A program made the position numbers and the translations under genes. Of a stretch of 64,000 nucleotides of DNA, positions 43,767 to 52,681 are shown in pieces; within the stretch, counting starts at the first letter, position 1; each line of letters starts with the position of its first letter. The stretch spans positions 186,001-250,000 of the forward strand of contig NZ_CALRWL010000002.1 in assembly GCF_943371865.1 (NCBI RefSeq). The letters run 5' to 3'. The notes under the pieces were generated by a model. The model was given only the letters and a program-made list of their open reading frames with translations. It ran no database searches and was not told the origin of the DNA. The stretch is from Azorhizobium sp943371865 (GTDB lineage: Bacteria; Pseudomonadota; Alphaproteobacteria; Rhizobiales; Xanthobacteraceae).

Positions 43767-44438
43767 ATGCGCATCCTGTTGGTTGAAGACGATCCGGTCC
43801 TTGGCATGGCCGTTCGGGATCAAATTGTCGCCGACGGGCATTCCGTCGACTGGGTGAAGCGACTCGACGAGGCCACGGAGGCGATGCGTGCCGCCGCCTT
43901 TGAACTCGTCCTGCTCGACTTGATGCTGCCGGATGGGCGCGGCCTCGACTTCCTGAAAGGGCAGCGAGCGACCGGCAATGCAACACCGGTGATCGTCCTT
44001 ACGGCGCGAGATCAGATCACCGACCGCATTGCGGCTCTCGATACCGGGGCTGACGACTATCTGGTGAAACCCTTCGATCTCTTCGAACTCTCTGCCCGCA
44101 TTCGCGCCGTGGGCCGGCGCTATTGCGGCAATCCCAATCCGCTCGTCGTCATCGGCGGGCTCGAGATTGATCTTGCCGCCCGCTCCGTTCGGCGCGGCGG
44201 CAAGATCGTCCCGCTGACCGCCCGTGAATGGTCTCTGTTCGAGGTTTTCGTACAGCGTCCCCATCAATTGATGTCGAAGCCGCAGCTTGAGGAGCGGCTC
44301 TATTCCTTTGATGCCGAGATCGAGAGCAATACCATTGAGGTCTATATCGCACGCCTGCGCAAGAAGCTGGGGGCGGATGTGTTCGAGACGGTGCGGGGTA
44401 TGGGTTATCGTCTTGGTGCGCCAGGTGGCGGCCAGTGA
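43767..44438 (+). CDS. OmpR-family response regulator
   Basis: A 223-residue response regulator. The receiver domain has the acidic pair E7/D8-D9, phospho-acceptor D51 (LVLLDLMLPDG), Thr in VLTARD and Lys in YLVKPFD. The C-terminal winged helix (VPLTAREWSLFEVFVQRPHQLMSKPQL, IESNTIEVYIARLRKKLGADVFETVRGMGYRL) is of the PhoB/OmpR type. Its last codons overlap the GTG of the sensor kinase by 4 bp (GTGA). The pair probably controls the downstream flavin/PepSY operon and/or the divergent PepSY gene. Confidence 0.92.
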   Translation: MRILLVEDDPVLGMAVRDQIVADGHSVDWVKRLDEATEAMRAAAFELVLLDLMLPDGRGLDFLKGQRATGNATPVIVLTARDQITDRIAALDTGADDYLVKPFDLFELSARIRAVGRRYCGNPNPLVVIGGLEIDLAARSVRRGGKIVPLTAREWSLFEVFVQRPHQLMSKPQLEERLYSFDAEIESNTIEVYIARLRKKLGADVFETVRGMGYRLGAPGGGQ

Positions 44439-45784
44439 GGAACTCTCGTCGATGGAGCCTGCGCCGGCGCCTCGCCTTGTGGCTGGCCGTCGGCGTCGCG
44501 GCCTTGTGGCTTGCCGCTGTCGCGGTGGCCGGGCTGGTGCTGCGCCACGCGATCGACGAACTGTTCGACAGTGCCCTGCAAGAGGTGGCGCAGCGCGTGC
44601 TGCCGCTCGCCTATGCCGAGCTGCTCTCGCGCGATGGGGGCGCAAGTACCACCCAGCACATGGCGCGGATCGGTCCCCACCGGGAATATATCACCTATGT
44701 GGTCCGCGATGCCGAGGGGCGTGAGCTGCTTCAGTCGAGTGATGCCGACCTGATGAAGATCCCACGCGGCCTCTCACCAGGCTTCCACACGACGGAGCGG
44801 TTGCGAACCTATACTGAGGCCGCCGTTCAGGGCACCGTGCTGGTGACTACGGCAGAGGAGCTCGCGCATCGTGGGGCGGCGCTCCGTCACGCTGTGGCGG
44901 CCCTGATCTGGCCGCTCGTTGCGCTGGTGCCGATCGCGCTCCTCGGGGTCTGGCTCTCGGTTCGGCTGTCGTTGAAGCCTGTGGTTGCCTTCCGCCGCGC
45001 GATCGAAGCGCGGGGGCGTGGCAATCTCGCGCCGGTTGCCGGGGAAGGGCTGCCGGACGAGATGGCGCCGGTCGCGGAGTCGGTCAACGCCTTGATCGAG
45101 CGATTGCGCGGAACACTCGAAGCCGAGCGCGGCTTCACCGCCAACAGCGCCCACGAATTGCGAACGCCGATTGCCGCGGCGCTGGCCCAGGCGCAGCGCC
45201 TCGTGGCCGAGCTACCGGAGGGCTCAGGCGTTGAGCGGGCTCGCTCCGTGGTGACCGCCTTGCGGCGTCTCGCGCGCCTCTCCGAAAAACTCCTCCAGCT
45301 CGCCAAGGCGGAAGGGGGAGGGCTTCTCGCGGAAACCCCAGCGCCGCTCGGTCCCGTGTTGCGACACGTGATCGGGGAGATCGAGCGGCAGTCCGATGGC
45401 GGCGACGCTCTCGTTGTCTTGATCCTACCGGATGGAGGCCCGCTCTCGGATCTCGACCCGGACGCCTTCGCGATCTTGGCGCGCAATCTGATCGAGAACG
45501 CGCTCAAGCACGGCACGCCTGATACCCCCGTCCGCGTATACCTTGGCGCGGACCGCTTCGAAGTCTCGAACCATGGCGCGGTCGTGCCGGCCGACTTGCT
45601 CCAGCGTCTGATCCGCCCGTTCGAGCGCGGTCCGACGCGGTCGGAGGGCTCCGGCCTTGGCCTTGCGATTGCGGCTGCCATTTGCCGTGGCGCCGGACTC
45701 TCGCTCCAGCTTGCGTCGCCAATCCCGGACGACATCGACGGCTTCCGTGCCACTGTACGTTTCACGGCGCCGCCACGAGCCTGA
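44435..45784 (+). CDS. sensor histidine kinase
   Basis: A 449-residue membrane kinase starting with GTG at 44435. Two transmembrane helices (LALWLAVGVAALWLAAVAVA and AALIWPLVALVPIALLGVWL) bracket a ~130-residue periplasmic sensor. A HAMP-like stretch follows, then the H-box with H240 (NSAHELRTPIA), N-box (LARNLIENALKHG) and G-box (SEGSGLGLAIAAAICRG). It resembles the QseC/TctE group. The signal is unknown; the context of PepSY and flavin redox genes suggests a metal or redox cue. Confidence 0.9.
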   Translation: MRNSRRWSLRRRLALWLAVGVAALWLAAVAVAGLVLRHAIDELFDSALQEVAQRVLPLAYAELLSRDGGASTTQHMARIGPHREYITYVVRDAEGRELLQSSDADLMKIPRGLSPGFHTTERLRTYTEAAVQGTVLVTTAEELAHRGAALRHAVAALIWPLVALVPIALLGVWLSVRLSLKPVVAFRRAIEARGRGNLAPVAGEGLPDEMAPVAESVNALIERLRGTLEAERGFTANSAHELRTPIAAALAQAQRLVAELPEGSGVERARSVVTALRRLARLSEKLLQLAKAEGGGLLAETPAPLGPVLRHVIGEIERQSDGGDALVVLILPDGGPLSDLDPDAFAILARNLIENALKHGTPDTPVRVYLGADRFEVSNHGAVVPADLLQRLIRPFERGPTRSEGSGLGLAIAAAICRGAGLSLQLASPIPDDIDGFRATVRFTAPPRA

Positions 45785-45876
45785 CGGGAAGCTGAACGTA
45801 AATCCGCATCGGCTTCAGGTGGCCGTCAGGCGCGAACACGAGGATGCCCCGGTCAACACCAGCCGAGGGACATCCC

Positions 45877-46239
45877 ATGAAGACGCGAACCCTGATCGGA
45901 GCAGGCCTCCTCCTCTCCACCGCAGGTATCGGCATTGCGCTGGCGGCGGCCGACTTCGACCTCTTGAACGGCCACCAACGGGACCGGCGCGACGGCATGG
46001 CGACCACCGATGCCCCGGGCAATTCGATCCGCATGGCCGAAGAGTCCCATGGCCGGGACCGGGGCGGCGAGCACCGCGGCCGCTCTCGCCATGACGATGA
46101 CGATGAGGAAGACGACGATGACGGCGAGGGCGCTCGTCCCGGCCCAATCCCACAGAACGGCCCGTCTGATCCCAAGGCCTCGGTGCCCGACAACGGCCTG
46201 TTCAACGGCAAGACTCGTCCGAAGGTCGAGATTCAATGA
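45877..46239 (+). CDS. small acidic periplasmic protein, His/Asp rich
   Basis: A 120-residue protein I do not recognise by family. It has a signal-like N-terminus (TLIGAGLLLSTAGIGIALAAA), a charged middle with many His and Arg, and a striking acidic run RHDDDDEEDDDDGEG around residues 70-85, then a Pro-rich tail. The acidic cluster could bind cations. It is first in a co-directional set with the DUF2271 protein (43 bp downstream) and the reductase genes, so it is probably part of the same periplasmic redox or metal module. Confidence 0.65.
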   Translation: MKTRTLIGAGLLLSTAGIGIALAAADFDLLNGHQRDRRDGMATTDAPGNSIRMAEESHGRDRGGEHRGRSRHDDDDEEDDDDGEGARPGPIPQNGPSDPKASVPDNGLFNGKTRPKVEIQ

Positions 46240-46281
46240 CGGACCGCCGTATCTGATCATCCCAAAATCAAGGAGCACCCG

Positions 46282-46752
46282 ATGAAGTTCGTCCTGCCTG
46301 CCCTGGCCGCAACCGCTGCCTTTATCGCGCCGACATTTGCCGAGGCACGGCAAGTTACCTTCGAGACGGCACTCAAGACATACGGGGGCAATGGCGCTTA
46401 TGTCGTCCTCTACGTTACAGACGCCGCCGGCAAGTATAAGGGCACGCTCTGGATGGCGGGCGGCATGGCGAAATACTATCGCCACCTGTCGGACTGGCAG
46501 CGCGCCTCCGGGGGGCGGCCGACCGAGATCGACGGCATCACCGGCGCCAGCATTGGTTCGGGCAAGACGTTGAAGATCAGCCTCGACATTGCTGATGCCA
46601 TGATCAACGCGGGTTACCAGGTTCACGTCGACACTGCGGTCGAGGACGGCATGGACAATCCCTCGGAGGTGGTCGCTCCGCTCGACACCTCCGTCTCCGG
46701 CAAGGCGGCTCCCGGCAAAGGCTACGTCAAATCCTTCTCGGTCACCTTCTGA
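46282..46752 (+). CDS. DUF2271 periplasmic protein with ApbE-type flavinylation motif
   Basis: A 156-residue exported protein. The signal peptide ends near AEA. The mature DUF2271 domain includes VVLYVTDAAGKYKGTLWMAG and the segment EIDGITGASIGSGK at residues 85-98. DGITGAS fits the Dxx(S/T)GA(S/T) motif at which ApbE attaches FMN to Thr/Ser in NqrC, RnfG and related proteins. An apbE gene lies two genes downstream, so this protein is probably a covalently flavinylated electron carrier in the periplasm (inference). AAGGAG precedes the ATG. The next gene starts 20 bp after the stop. Confidence 0.82.
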   Translation: MKFVLPALAATAAFIAPTFAEARQVTFETALKTYGGNGAYVVLYVTDAAGKYKGTLWMAGGMAKYYRHLSDWQRASGGRPTEIDGITGASIGSGKTLKISLDIADAMINAGYQVHVDTAVEDGMDNPSEVVAPLDTSVSGKAAPGKGYVKSFSVTF

Positions 46753-46772
46753 CCCAATCGGAACGCCTCATC

Positions 46773-48959
46773 ATGCTTCGCCGTCTTCATTCGCTGCCGG
46801 GCATCATGCTCGCGCTCGGCCTCGCTGTCGTCACCCTCACCGGGGCCATGCTCTCCGTGGAGCCGATGCTCGCCCGCCTCTCATCGCCGGAGATAGCGCT
46901 CGGCACCAGCGTCGCGACGCTTGCCGAGGCGGTCGCGGCCCGTCACCAGGGCATCGACACCATCCGCAAGCGCGCGGACGGATCGATCACCGTCGCCTTC
47001 AGCGACGGTGACGTGAATGGCGTTGAACGGATTGACCCGGCCAACGGGGCGGGGTTGGGGCCCTATCGGATTTCAGCAGCCTCCCGTTTCATGACCAACC
47101 TGCACCGTTCGTTCCTGGCGGGTGATGCGGGCCGTGCGGCCGCGGGCATCGGTGCGCTTGCCATGCTGGTGTTGACGGTATCGGGCATGATGATGCTTGC
47201 CCGTCGTATGGGAGGATGGCGAGCGCTGCTCCGTCCGATCCGCGGGACCTCCGCGCAGCGCTGGCATGGGGCGATCGGCCGTCTCGCTGCCGCCGGACTT
47301 GTGGTGTCGTCCCTGACCGGCATGTGGATGTCGGCAAGCACCTTCGGCTTCATCCCCGAGAGCGAGGTCGTGGCACCGGCGGTGGTGGCGAGCGGCGGGG
47401 CGCCCGCGCCCGTGGGGACTCTCGTGGCACTCAAGTCCGTCGATGTGGCGGATTTGCGTGAGCTGACCTTCCCGGCGCCCGGGGACCGCATGGATACGTA
47501 CGGCCTGCGGACGTCGGCGGGAGAGGCCCGGATTGACATGGCGACGGGCACTCAGTTGGCCTTCACGCCGATCACGGCGCTCGACCGCCTTCAGGAGCTG
47601 ATCCGCATGCTCCATACCGGCCGGGGCGCCTGGGTGCTCGGTCTGTGGCTCGGCCTCTCGTCCCTGGCCGTGCCGGTGCTCGGCGTGACCGGGATCGTGC
47701 TGTGGTGGCGCCGCCGCGCCGCGCGGCCGCGCATCGCCATGAATGCCTCCGCCCGCGCAGCCGACACCGTCATCCTTGTGGGCAGCGAGGGCAATTCGAC
47801 CTGGGGCTTTGCCGCGACGCTGCATGCCGCTCTGACGGCAGCCGGCCACCGCGTTCACGCCGCTGCGATGAACGATCTTGCGCCGGTCCACGCGAGTGCT
47901 GAGCGTCTGCTGATCCTGACGGCGACCCATGGCGATGGCACCGCGCCGGTTTCGGCATCGAAGTTCCTCACGCGCCTGGCGACGATGAAAAGGCCGGTTC
48001 CGGTGGCGGTTCTTGGGTTTGGTGACCGGAACTTCCCGCAGTTTTGCCGCTTCGCCGAAATGGTTTCAGCGGCGCTCGAGGCGAAGGGCTGGCCAAGGCT
48101 CCTGCCGATGAAGCGGATCGATCGCCGCTCGGCGCAGGAATTCGCCCAATGGGGACAGGACCTCGGCGCCTTGCTCGGCCATGAATTGGTGCTCACGCAT
48201 GTTGCCGAACGGCCGAAGACGGTGACGCTTGAACTCGCCGAGCGCGAGGATTACGGCATTGCGGTCGGCGCGCCGGTTGCGGTCTTGCGCTTCCGAGCAC
48301 CCGGGACCGGCACCAAGCCGGGCCGCCTGCCGTCGTTTGAAGCGGGAGACCTCGTCGGAATCCTGCCGCCGGGCGATCCGATGCCCAGGTTCTATTCGCT
48401 GGCATCTTCGGTGTGCGACGGCGAGCTTGAGATCTGCGTGCGGCTGCGCGAGGGCGGCCTCTGTTCGACCTTCCTGCATGCTCTTGAGCCGGGCGACCAG
48501 ATTAATGCATTCGTCCGAGAGAACCCGGCGTTCCGCCCGGCTGAAGGCAGGGAGCCGCTCATCCTCATCGGCGCGGGCGCCGGCATCGGCCCGCTCGCCG
48601 GCTTCGTGCGCGCCAACGACACCGGCCGTCCGGTCCATCTCTACTGGGGCGGCCGCAGCGCGGCTTCGGATTTCCTGTACGAGCATGAACTGGCCCAGCA
48701 CCTCGCCGAACGGCGCCTGACCTCCCTGAACACCGCCTTTTCTCGCGGCCCGGAGGGCGGATCCTATGTCCAGGACCGCATCGCGGCGGACGCGCCCCGC
48801 TTGCGTGAACTGATCCGGCAGGGCGGGCAGATCCTGGTGTGCGGGGGCCGGGACATGGCGCAGGCCGTGACCCTCGCGCTCGACACGGTCGTTCGGCCGC
48901 TCGGCCTTGACCTTGCCACCCTCAAATCCGCAGGACGCTATGTCGAAGACGTCTACTGA
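46773..48959 (+). CDS. PepSY-TM/flavodoxin/FAD reductase fusion (transmembrane flavin reductase)
   Basis: A 728-residue fusion protein. Residues 1-320 are a PepSY-associated transmembrane domain with four hydrophobic helices (LGLAVVTLTGAML; AGIGALAMLVLTVSGMMMLA; LAAAGLVVSSLTGMW; LGLSSLAVPVLGVTGIVLWW) and PepSY loops in the periplasm. Residues 328-465 are a flavodoxin (FMN) domain (ILVGSEGNSTWGFA, LILTATHGDGTAP). Residues 480-728 are a CPR/sulfite-reductase-type FAD/NAD(P)H module (RFYSLASS, GLCSTFL, ILIGAGAGIGPLAGF, ILVCGGRDMA). It should carry electrons from NAD(P)H through FAD and FMN across the membrane to periplasmic acceptors such as the DUF2271 protein. Confidence 0.88.
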   Translation: MLRRLHSLPGIMLALGLAVVTLTGAMLSVEPMLARLSSPEIALGTSVATLAEAVAARHQGIDTIRKRADGSITVAFSDGDVNGVERIDPANGAGLGPYRISAASRFMTNLHRSFLAGDAGRAAAGIGALAMLVLTVSGMMMLARRMGGWRALLRPIRGTSAQRWHGAIGRLAAAGLVVSSLTGMWMSASTFGFIPESEVVAPAVVASGGAPAPVGTLVALKSVDVADLRELTFPAPGDRMDTYGLRTSAGEARIDMATGTQLAFTPITALDRLQELIRMLHTGRGAWVLGLWLGLSSLAVPVLGVTGIVLWWRRRAARPRIAMNASARAADTVILVGSEGNSTWGFAATLHAALTAAGHRVHAAAMNDLAPVHASAERLLILTATHGDGTAPVSASKFLTRLATMKRPVPVAVLGFGDRNFPQFCRFAEMVSAALEAKGWPRLLPMKRIDRRSAQEFAQWGQDLGALLGHELVLTHVAERPKTVTLELAEREDYGIAVGAPVAVLRFRAPGTGTKPGRLPSFEAGDLVGILPPGDPMPRFYSLASSVCDGELEICVRLREGGLCSTFLHALEPGDQINAFVRENPAFRPAEGREPLILIGAGAGIGPLAGFVRANDTGRPVHLYWGGRSAASDFLYEHELAQHLAERRLTSLNTAFSRGPEGGSYVQDRIAADAPRLRELIRQGGQILVCGGRDMAQAVTLALDTVVRPLGLDLATLKSAGRYVEDVY

Positions 48960-49896
48960 TCCCGCCCGTAGCTCGGTGGTGCTCCGCCGTCAGGCGTTGA
49001 GCGGCCCCGGCATGGGTTCACGATGGTCGGCGCTGTTCTACGCCGGCGGTAATGTGGACGAGGCGACACTGACCCGCCGCCTTCAGGGGGCTGTGGATCG
49101 CGTTGAGCAACAGATGTCCACCTGGCTGCCAGACTCGGATCTGGAGCGGCTCAACTCCGCTCCCGTGGGCGCCTGGGTGAAGGTCCCCCGAGACCTGACG
49201 CATGTGCTCGCCGCGGCCCTGGAGATTGGCCGCCTGTCGGCGGGGGCGTTCGATATCGGCGTGGGCGATCTGGTCAAGGCCTGGGGCTTCGGCGGCGGGT
49301 CGCGCGTGCCGGATGGCGAAGGCATCGCTGCGCTCGCCGGCCGCTCCTTGTTCGAACCGCCGAAGACGCTCCAGCTTGATCACACGGGCCAGCGTGCGCG
49401 CCGTCTGGCACCGCGGCGGCTTGATCTCTCCGGCATCGCCAAGGGCTACGGCGTCGACGAACTGGCGCGGGTGATGACTGAGGCTGGAATGTCCTCCTGG
49501 CTTGTGGGCATAGACGGCGAGATGCGGGCCGAGGGCATGAAGCCCGATGGCAGCCCGTGGACCGTTGCCCACGAAAAGCCCGTCCCGGGAGAGCGCGAGA
49601 TCCTCGGAGTGCTGGAGTTGTCCGGCGCTGCTGTCGCTACCTCCGGCAGCTATCGCCATCGGATGGAGGTGGGGGGACGGATGCTCTCCCACACCATGGA
49701 CCCGTTTCGGGGCGCGCCATTGGAGAGCGACCTCGCCGCCGTCACAGTGCTCGCTGAGACCTGTATGGCGGCGGATGCCTGGGCCACGGCTCTGCTGGTG
49801 CGTGGGGCGAAGGATGGTCCGGCACTCGCCCGCCGTCTCCGCCTCTCGGCATTGTTCGTGAGGACTGACGGGGAGGTGGAGGCAACTTGGCATTGA
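48940..49896 (+). CDS. apbE: FAD:protein FMN transferase ApbE
   Basis: A 318-residue ApbE. Recognisable segments are GMGSRWSALFY, an internal FDIGVGDLVKAWGFGG, the FAD site DLSGIAKGYGVDELA, SGSYRHRMEVGG, HTMDPFRGAP and the metal-binding AADAWATALLV. ApbE transfers FMN from FAD to Thr/Ser of periplasmic proteins. Here GIDGEMRAEG replaces the usual G-G-D/N-x-R. No strong signal peptide is seen at the chosen ATG (48940), which overlaps the end of the reductase gene; export is therefore open. Its likely substrate is the DUF2271 protein two genes upstream. Confidence 0.9.
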   Translation: MSKTSTDPARSSVVLRRQALSGPGMGSRWSALFYAGGNVDEATLTRRLQGAVDRVEQQMSTWLPDSDLERLNSAPVGAWVKVPRDLTHVLAAALEIGRLSAGAFDIGVGDLVKAWGFGGGSRVPDGEGIAALAGRSLFEPPKTLQLDHTGQRARRLAPRRLDLSGIAKGYGVDELARVMTEAGMSSWLVGIDGEMRAEGMKPDGSPWTVAHEKPVPGEREILGVLELSGAAVATSGSYRHRMEVGGRMLSHTMDPFRGAPLESDLAAVTVLAETCMAADAWATALLVRGAKDGPALARRLRLSALFVRTDGEVEATWH

Positions 49897-50069
49897 CCGG
49901 CTCGCCGCTCTCCATGAACGGGCCGATTGGGCCACTTAGGTTCGAGCAGTCAGGTCGAGCGCTTTGAGGCCCCTCAATGCGCCAGGAGCCGAGTTCGGGT
50001 GTGATGTCGTGGGAGTCGCTCGGTGGTGGTCAATCGCGGCACGTCGCGGCGCGAAAGAAAAGCAAAGAC

Positions 50070-51422
50070 ATGCGACACATAAAACTGGCCCTGCTCGGCA
50101 TCCTCGCCCTGATGTCCGCGCTTTGGATCGCGGCCGAGCCCGGTGCGGTCGAGGGGAGGAACGTCTTCGCGGTACGGGCGTCGGCCGTGCAATATAGCGG
50201 CGTCCTCGCCATGGCCGTTATGAGCGTGGCGATGATGCTGGCATTGCGTCCTCGCTGGCCCGAGCGTTGGATGGGCGGGCTCGATAAGATGTATCGCCTG
50301 CACAAATGGCTGGGCATCACCGCCCTCATCGTCTCGGTCGTACATTGGCTGTGGGCACAGGGGCCGAAGTGGGCGGTTGGTTGGGGGCTTCTGGAGCGCC
50401 CGGACCGCGGCGCTCGCCTGCCCATCGCGAACCCGGTTGAATCCTTCCTTTCAAGCCTGCGGGGCACCGCCGAAGGTATTGGCGAGTGGGCATTCTACGG
50501 CGCAGTTGCGCTGATCGCCCTGGCACTGATCCGCGCGTTTCCCTACCACTGGTTCTACAAGACCCATCGGTTGCTGGCGGTCGTATATCTGGTGCTGGTG
50601 TTCCACACGATGGTGCTTCTGAATTTCGCGGATTGGGTCACGCCGCTCGGCGCCATGGTGGCACTGCTGCTCGCTGGCGGTACCTTCGCTGCCGGGGTTG
50701 TGCTCCTGAGGCGGGTCGGCACCGCGCGGCAGGTAAATGGGCGCATTGTCGAGTTGAACTATTTTCCGGGCGTGAAGGCGCTCGAAACCACCATCGATAT
50801 GCCTGCTCGCTGGCCGGGACATCGGGCTGGCCAGTTTGCCTTTGCCTTGTCCGATGCCTCGGAAGGTGCGCATGCCTACACCATTGCTTCGGGCTGGCAT
50901 CCCGATCATCCACGGATCACCTTCGTGACCAAGGAACTGGGCGACCATACCCGCCGCCTCAGGGAGAGCCTCAAGGTGGGGCAGGAGATACGGGTCGAGG
51001 GACCCTATGGCTGTTTCACCTTCGACGACGACTGCCGCAACCAGATTTGGGTCGGCGGCGGCATCGGCATCACGCCGTTCATCGCGCGCATGAAACACAT
51101 GGCTGTGCGCGGCCAGATGCCCGACTGGCCCGAAGGGCAAAGTGTCGACCTGTTCCACACCACCAGCGATGTGGACGAGGGGGCGCTCGCCAAGCTCGCG
51201 GAAGAAGCGAGGTTCGCCAACGTACGCCTGCACGTGCTGATCAGTGCACGCGACGGCCGGTTGACCGGCGCGCGCATCCGGGGCGCCGTGCCGAATTGGC
51301 GGGAGGCCAGCATATGGTTTTGCGGTCCCGCCGGCTTCGGGACGGCACTAAAGCGGGATTTCGCCGCCCTAGGCTTCCCTGTGGAGCTGAGGTTCCATCA
51401 GGAACTCTTCGATATGCGCTGA
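50070..51422 (+). CDS. ferric-reductase-like transmembrane flavoprotein
   Basis: A 450-residue oxidoreductase. The N-terminal half has about six transmembrane helices of the ferric-reductase/NOX-like domain with paired His for heme (MYRLHKWLGITALIVSVVHWLWA; HWFYKTHRLLAVVYLVLVFHT). The C-terminal half is an FNR-type FAD/NAD(P)H domain (HAYTIASGWH, GPYGCFTF, WVGGGIGITPFIARM, FCGPAGFG). It passes electrons from NAD(P)H through FAD and heme to an outside acceptor. ATG 50070 is chosen because the first helix follows; an upstream frame is open to 49977. It is the last gene of the flavin electron-transfer operon, 173 bp after apbE. Confidence 0.88.
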   Translation: MRHIKLALLGILALMSALWIAAEPGAVEGRNVFAVRASAVQYSGVLAMAVMSVAMMLALRPRWPERWMGGLDKMYRLHKWLGITALIVSVVHWLWAQGPKWAVGWGLLERPDRGARLPIANPVESFLSSLRGTAEGIGEWAFYGAVALIALALIRAFPYHWFYKTHRLLAVVYLVLVFHTMVLLNFADWVTPLGAMVALLLAGGTFAAGVVLLRRVGTARQVNGRIVELNYFPGVKALETTIDMPARWPGHRAGQFAFALSDASEGAHAYTIASGWHPDHPRITFVTKELGDHTRRLRESLKVGQEIRVEGPYGCFTFDDDCRNQIWVGGGIGITPFIARMKHMAVRGQMPDWPEGQSVDLFHTTSDVDEGALAKLAEEARFANVRLHVLISARDGRLTGARIRGAVPNWREASIWFCGPAGFGTALKRDFAALGFPVELRFHQELFDMR

Positions 51423-51683
51423 GAGCCCCGGCATTTGGGCCGGTCGACGGTTGGGCCAAGCCGGGATAGTGACGTGAGCCCCTGATCCTCCTCCAGATTT
51501 AGGTAGAGTCCGTCGATTATGGAGACGGACGATGCGACCATCACTATCCGGCGCGGCCCGCCGAGCGATATTCAAACTCGGGCGCGTGTTGAAACGCGTG
51601 TCTTAGGTCTGCGCCCTATTTTTAGAAGCGCCCGGTCTCCGCCCGGCCCCCGAACGGTTGTGACGCGCGCGTTTCATACTCGG

Positions 51684-51965
51684 CTAAGCAGCGTCGTATC
51701 CCCGCATTTTCTCCATCCGCGACAGCCACGCGCCCAGCGCTGGCAGAGGCGCGCCCAGGTCTTCGAGGCCCAGGGCCATCTCGATGGATTCCGGACGCAC
51801 TGCGACCCGTCGCAGCATCTGGATGTTCCGAAGTGCGACAATGTCCGCTGCGGTGATGTCGTCACCCGCCAGATAAAGCGCGGTCGACAGCGCCTGCTCC
51901 ATCCAGCCAAGCGCATCATGTACGCGAGCGGCAGACGCACGCATCGCTCCGGGATTGTCTTTCGC
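51684..51965 (-). pseudogene. C-terminal fragment of a glutathione S-transferase
   Basis: About 93 residues match the helical C-terminal half of a GST: RVHDALGWMEQALSTALYLA, then GDDITAADIVALRNIQML (the N-capping box region) and LPALGAWLSRMEKM. The N-terminal thioredoxin-fold half is absent. The frame is continuous with an IS3-family transposase fragment, so an IS-linked deletion has replaced the front of the gene. Confidence 0.7.
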
Positions 51966-52326
51966 ATAGGGGAAGACGCGGTGCTGCGGGTGCCGCTCCG
52001 TCGTCTTCGGCCGCTGATAAATGGCGACAAGGCCCATACAAGCCATAATGCGCCGCACGCGCGTGCGCCCCGCCTCCTGCCCCTGCCGGCGTAAATGGCG
52101 GACCATCTGCCGCGAGCCGTACCATGGCGTTTCGAGGAACTGGCCATCGATCGCCCGCATGACGGCGAGCGTCTCGGGGCTTTCGGCCCTCGGGCTCCCA
52201 TAATAGGCCGACCGGCTGATACCGACCAAGGCGCACTGGCGCGTGATCGGTCACCGAGGGTGATCCGGCTCGATGATCTCGCGCCTCTGCCTCACGCTCA
52301 ACGACCGGAGGCCCGACGCAAAAAAT
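51966..52326 (-). pseudogene. IS3-family orfB transposase fragment with in-frame TGA
   Basis: After the -1 slip at the T6 run the frame reads LSVRQRREIIEPDHPR, a TGA at 52251-52253, then PITRQCALVGISRSAYYGSP and MRAIDGQFLETPWYGSRQMV, the N-terminal helix-turn-helix part of IS3 OrfB. The DDE core is absent. Both the nonsense codon and the truncation inactivate it. Confidence 0.75.
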
Positions 52327-52582
52327 CCCGTTCCACCACCAGTTGGCCGATCTTGGCGTGGAGCTGGTCGATCTCGCTCTCGCGGGCGGCATCGGCGGCT
52401 TCCGCATTGCCGGAAAACACCGCAGCCATCCCTTCGATAGCCCTCTTCTTCCAGGTGTTGATCATCGTCTGGTGCACGCCGTGCTTCGCAGCCAGTTGTG
52501 CCACCGCCTGCTCCCCGCGCAGCGCCTCCAGGGCCACCTTCGCCTTGAAATCCGCTGAATACCGCTTCCTCCTCCCGGACAT
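52298..52582 (-). CDS. IS3-family orfA (transposase helix-turn-helix subunit)
   Basis: A 94-residue OrfA with a helix-turn-helix at residues 10-50 (YSADFKAKVALEALRGEQAV, LAAKHGVHQTMINTWKKRAI) and a leucine-zipper-like helix ending in VVERDFLRRASGR, as in the IS51/IS407 groups. The frame is intact. An in-frame start at 52612 is also possible. It forms part of a truncated element and can at most act as a DNA-binding repressor of related copies. Confidence 0.8.
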   Translation of the reverse strand: MSGRRKRYSADFKAKVALEALRGEQAVAQLAAKHGVHQTMINTWKKRAIEGMAAVFSGNAEAADAARESEIDQLHAKIGQLVVERDFLRRASGR

Positions 52583-52681
52583 CGGGCTCGTCCTTCCGTA
52601 AGGCCGAACCAAGCTTAACTCCCTGTCCGGATTTCCGGGACCACTTCAATGATGCCGCAGGACGCGGTGGCGCGCCCGGCG

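Larger units (their letters stand above)
51966..52648 (-). mobile_element. truncated IS3-family (IS51-like) insertion sequence
   Basis: The element's left end reads TGAAGTGGTCCCGGAAATCC on the minus strand and its outer edge is 52648. It contains orfA and the first third of orfB with a slippery A6 run (52320-52325, T6 in mRNA sense) for -1 frameshifting. The integrase core and right inverted repeat are missing: after VFPY (codon 51966-51968) the sequence turns into a GST gene. It cannot move by itself. Confidence 0.8.
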
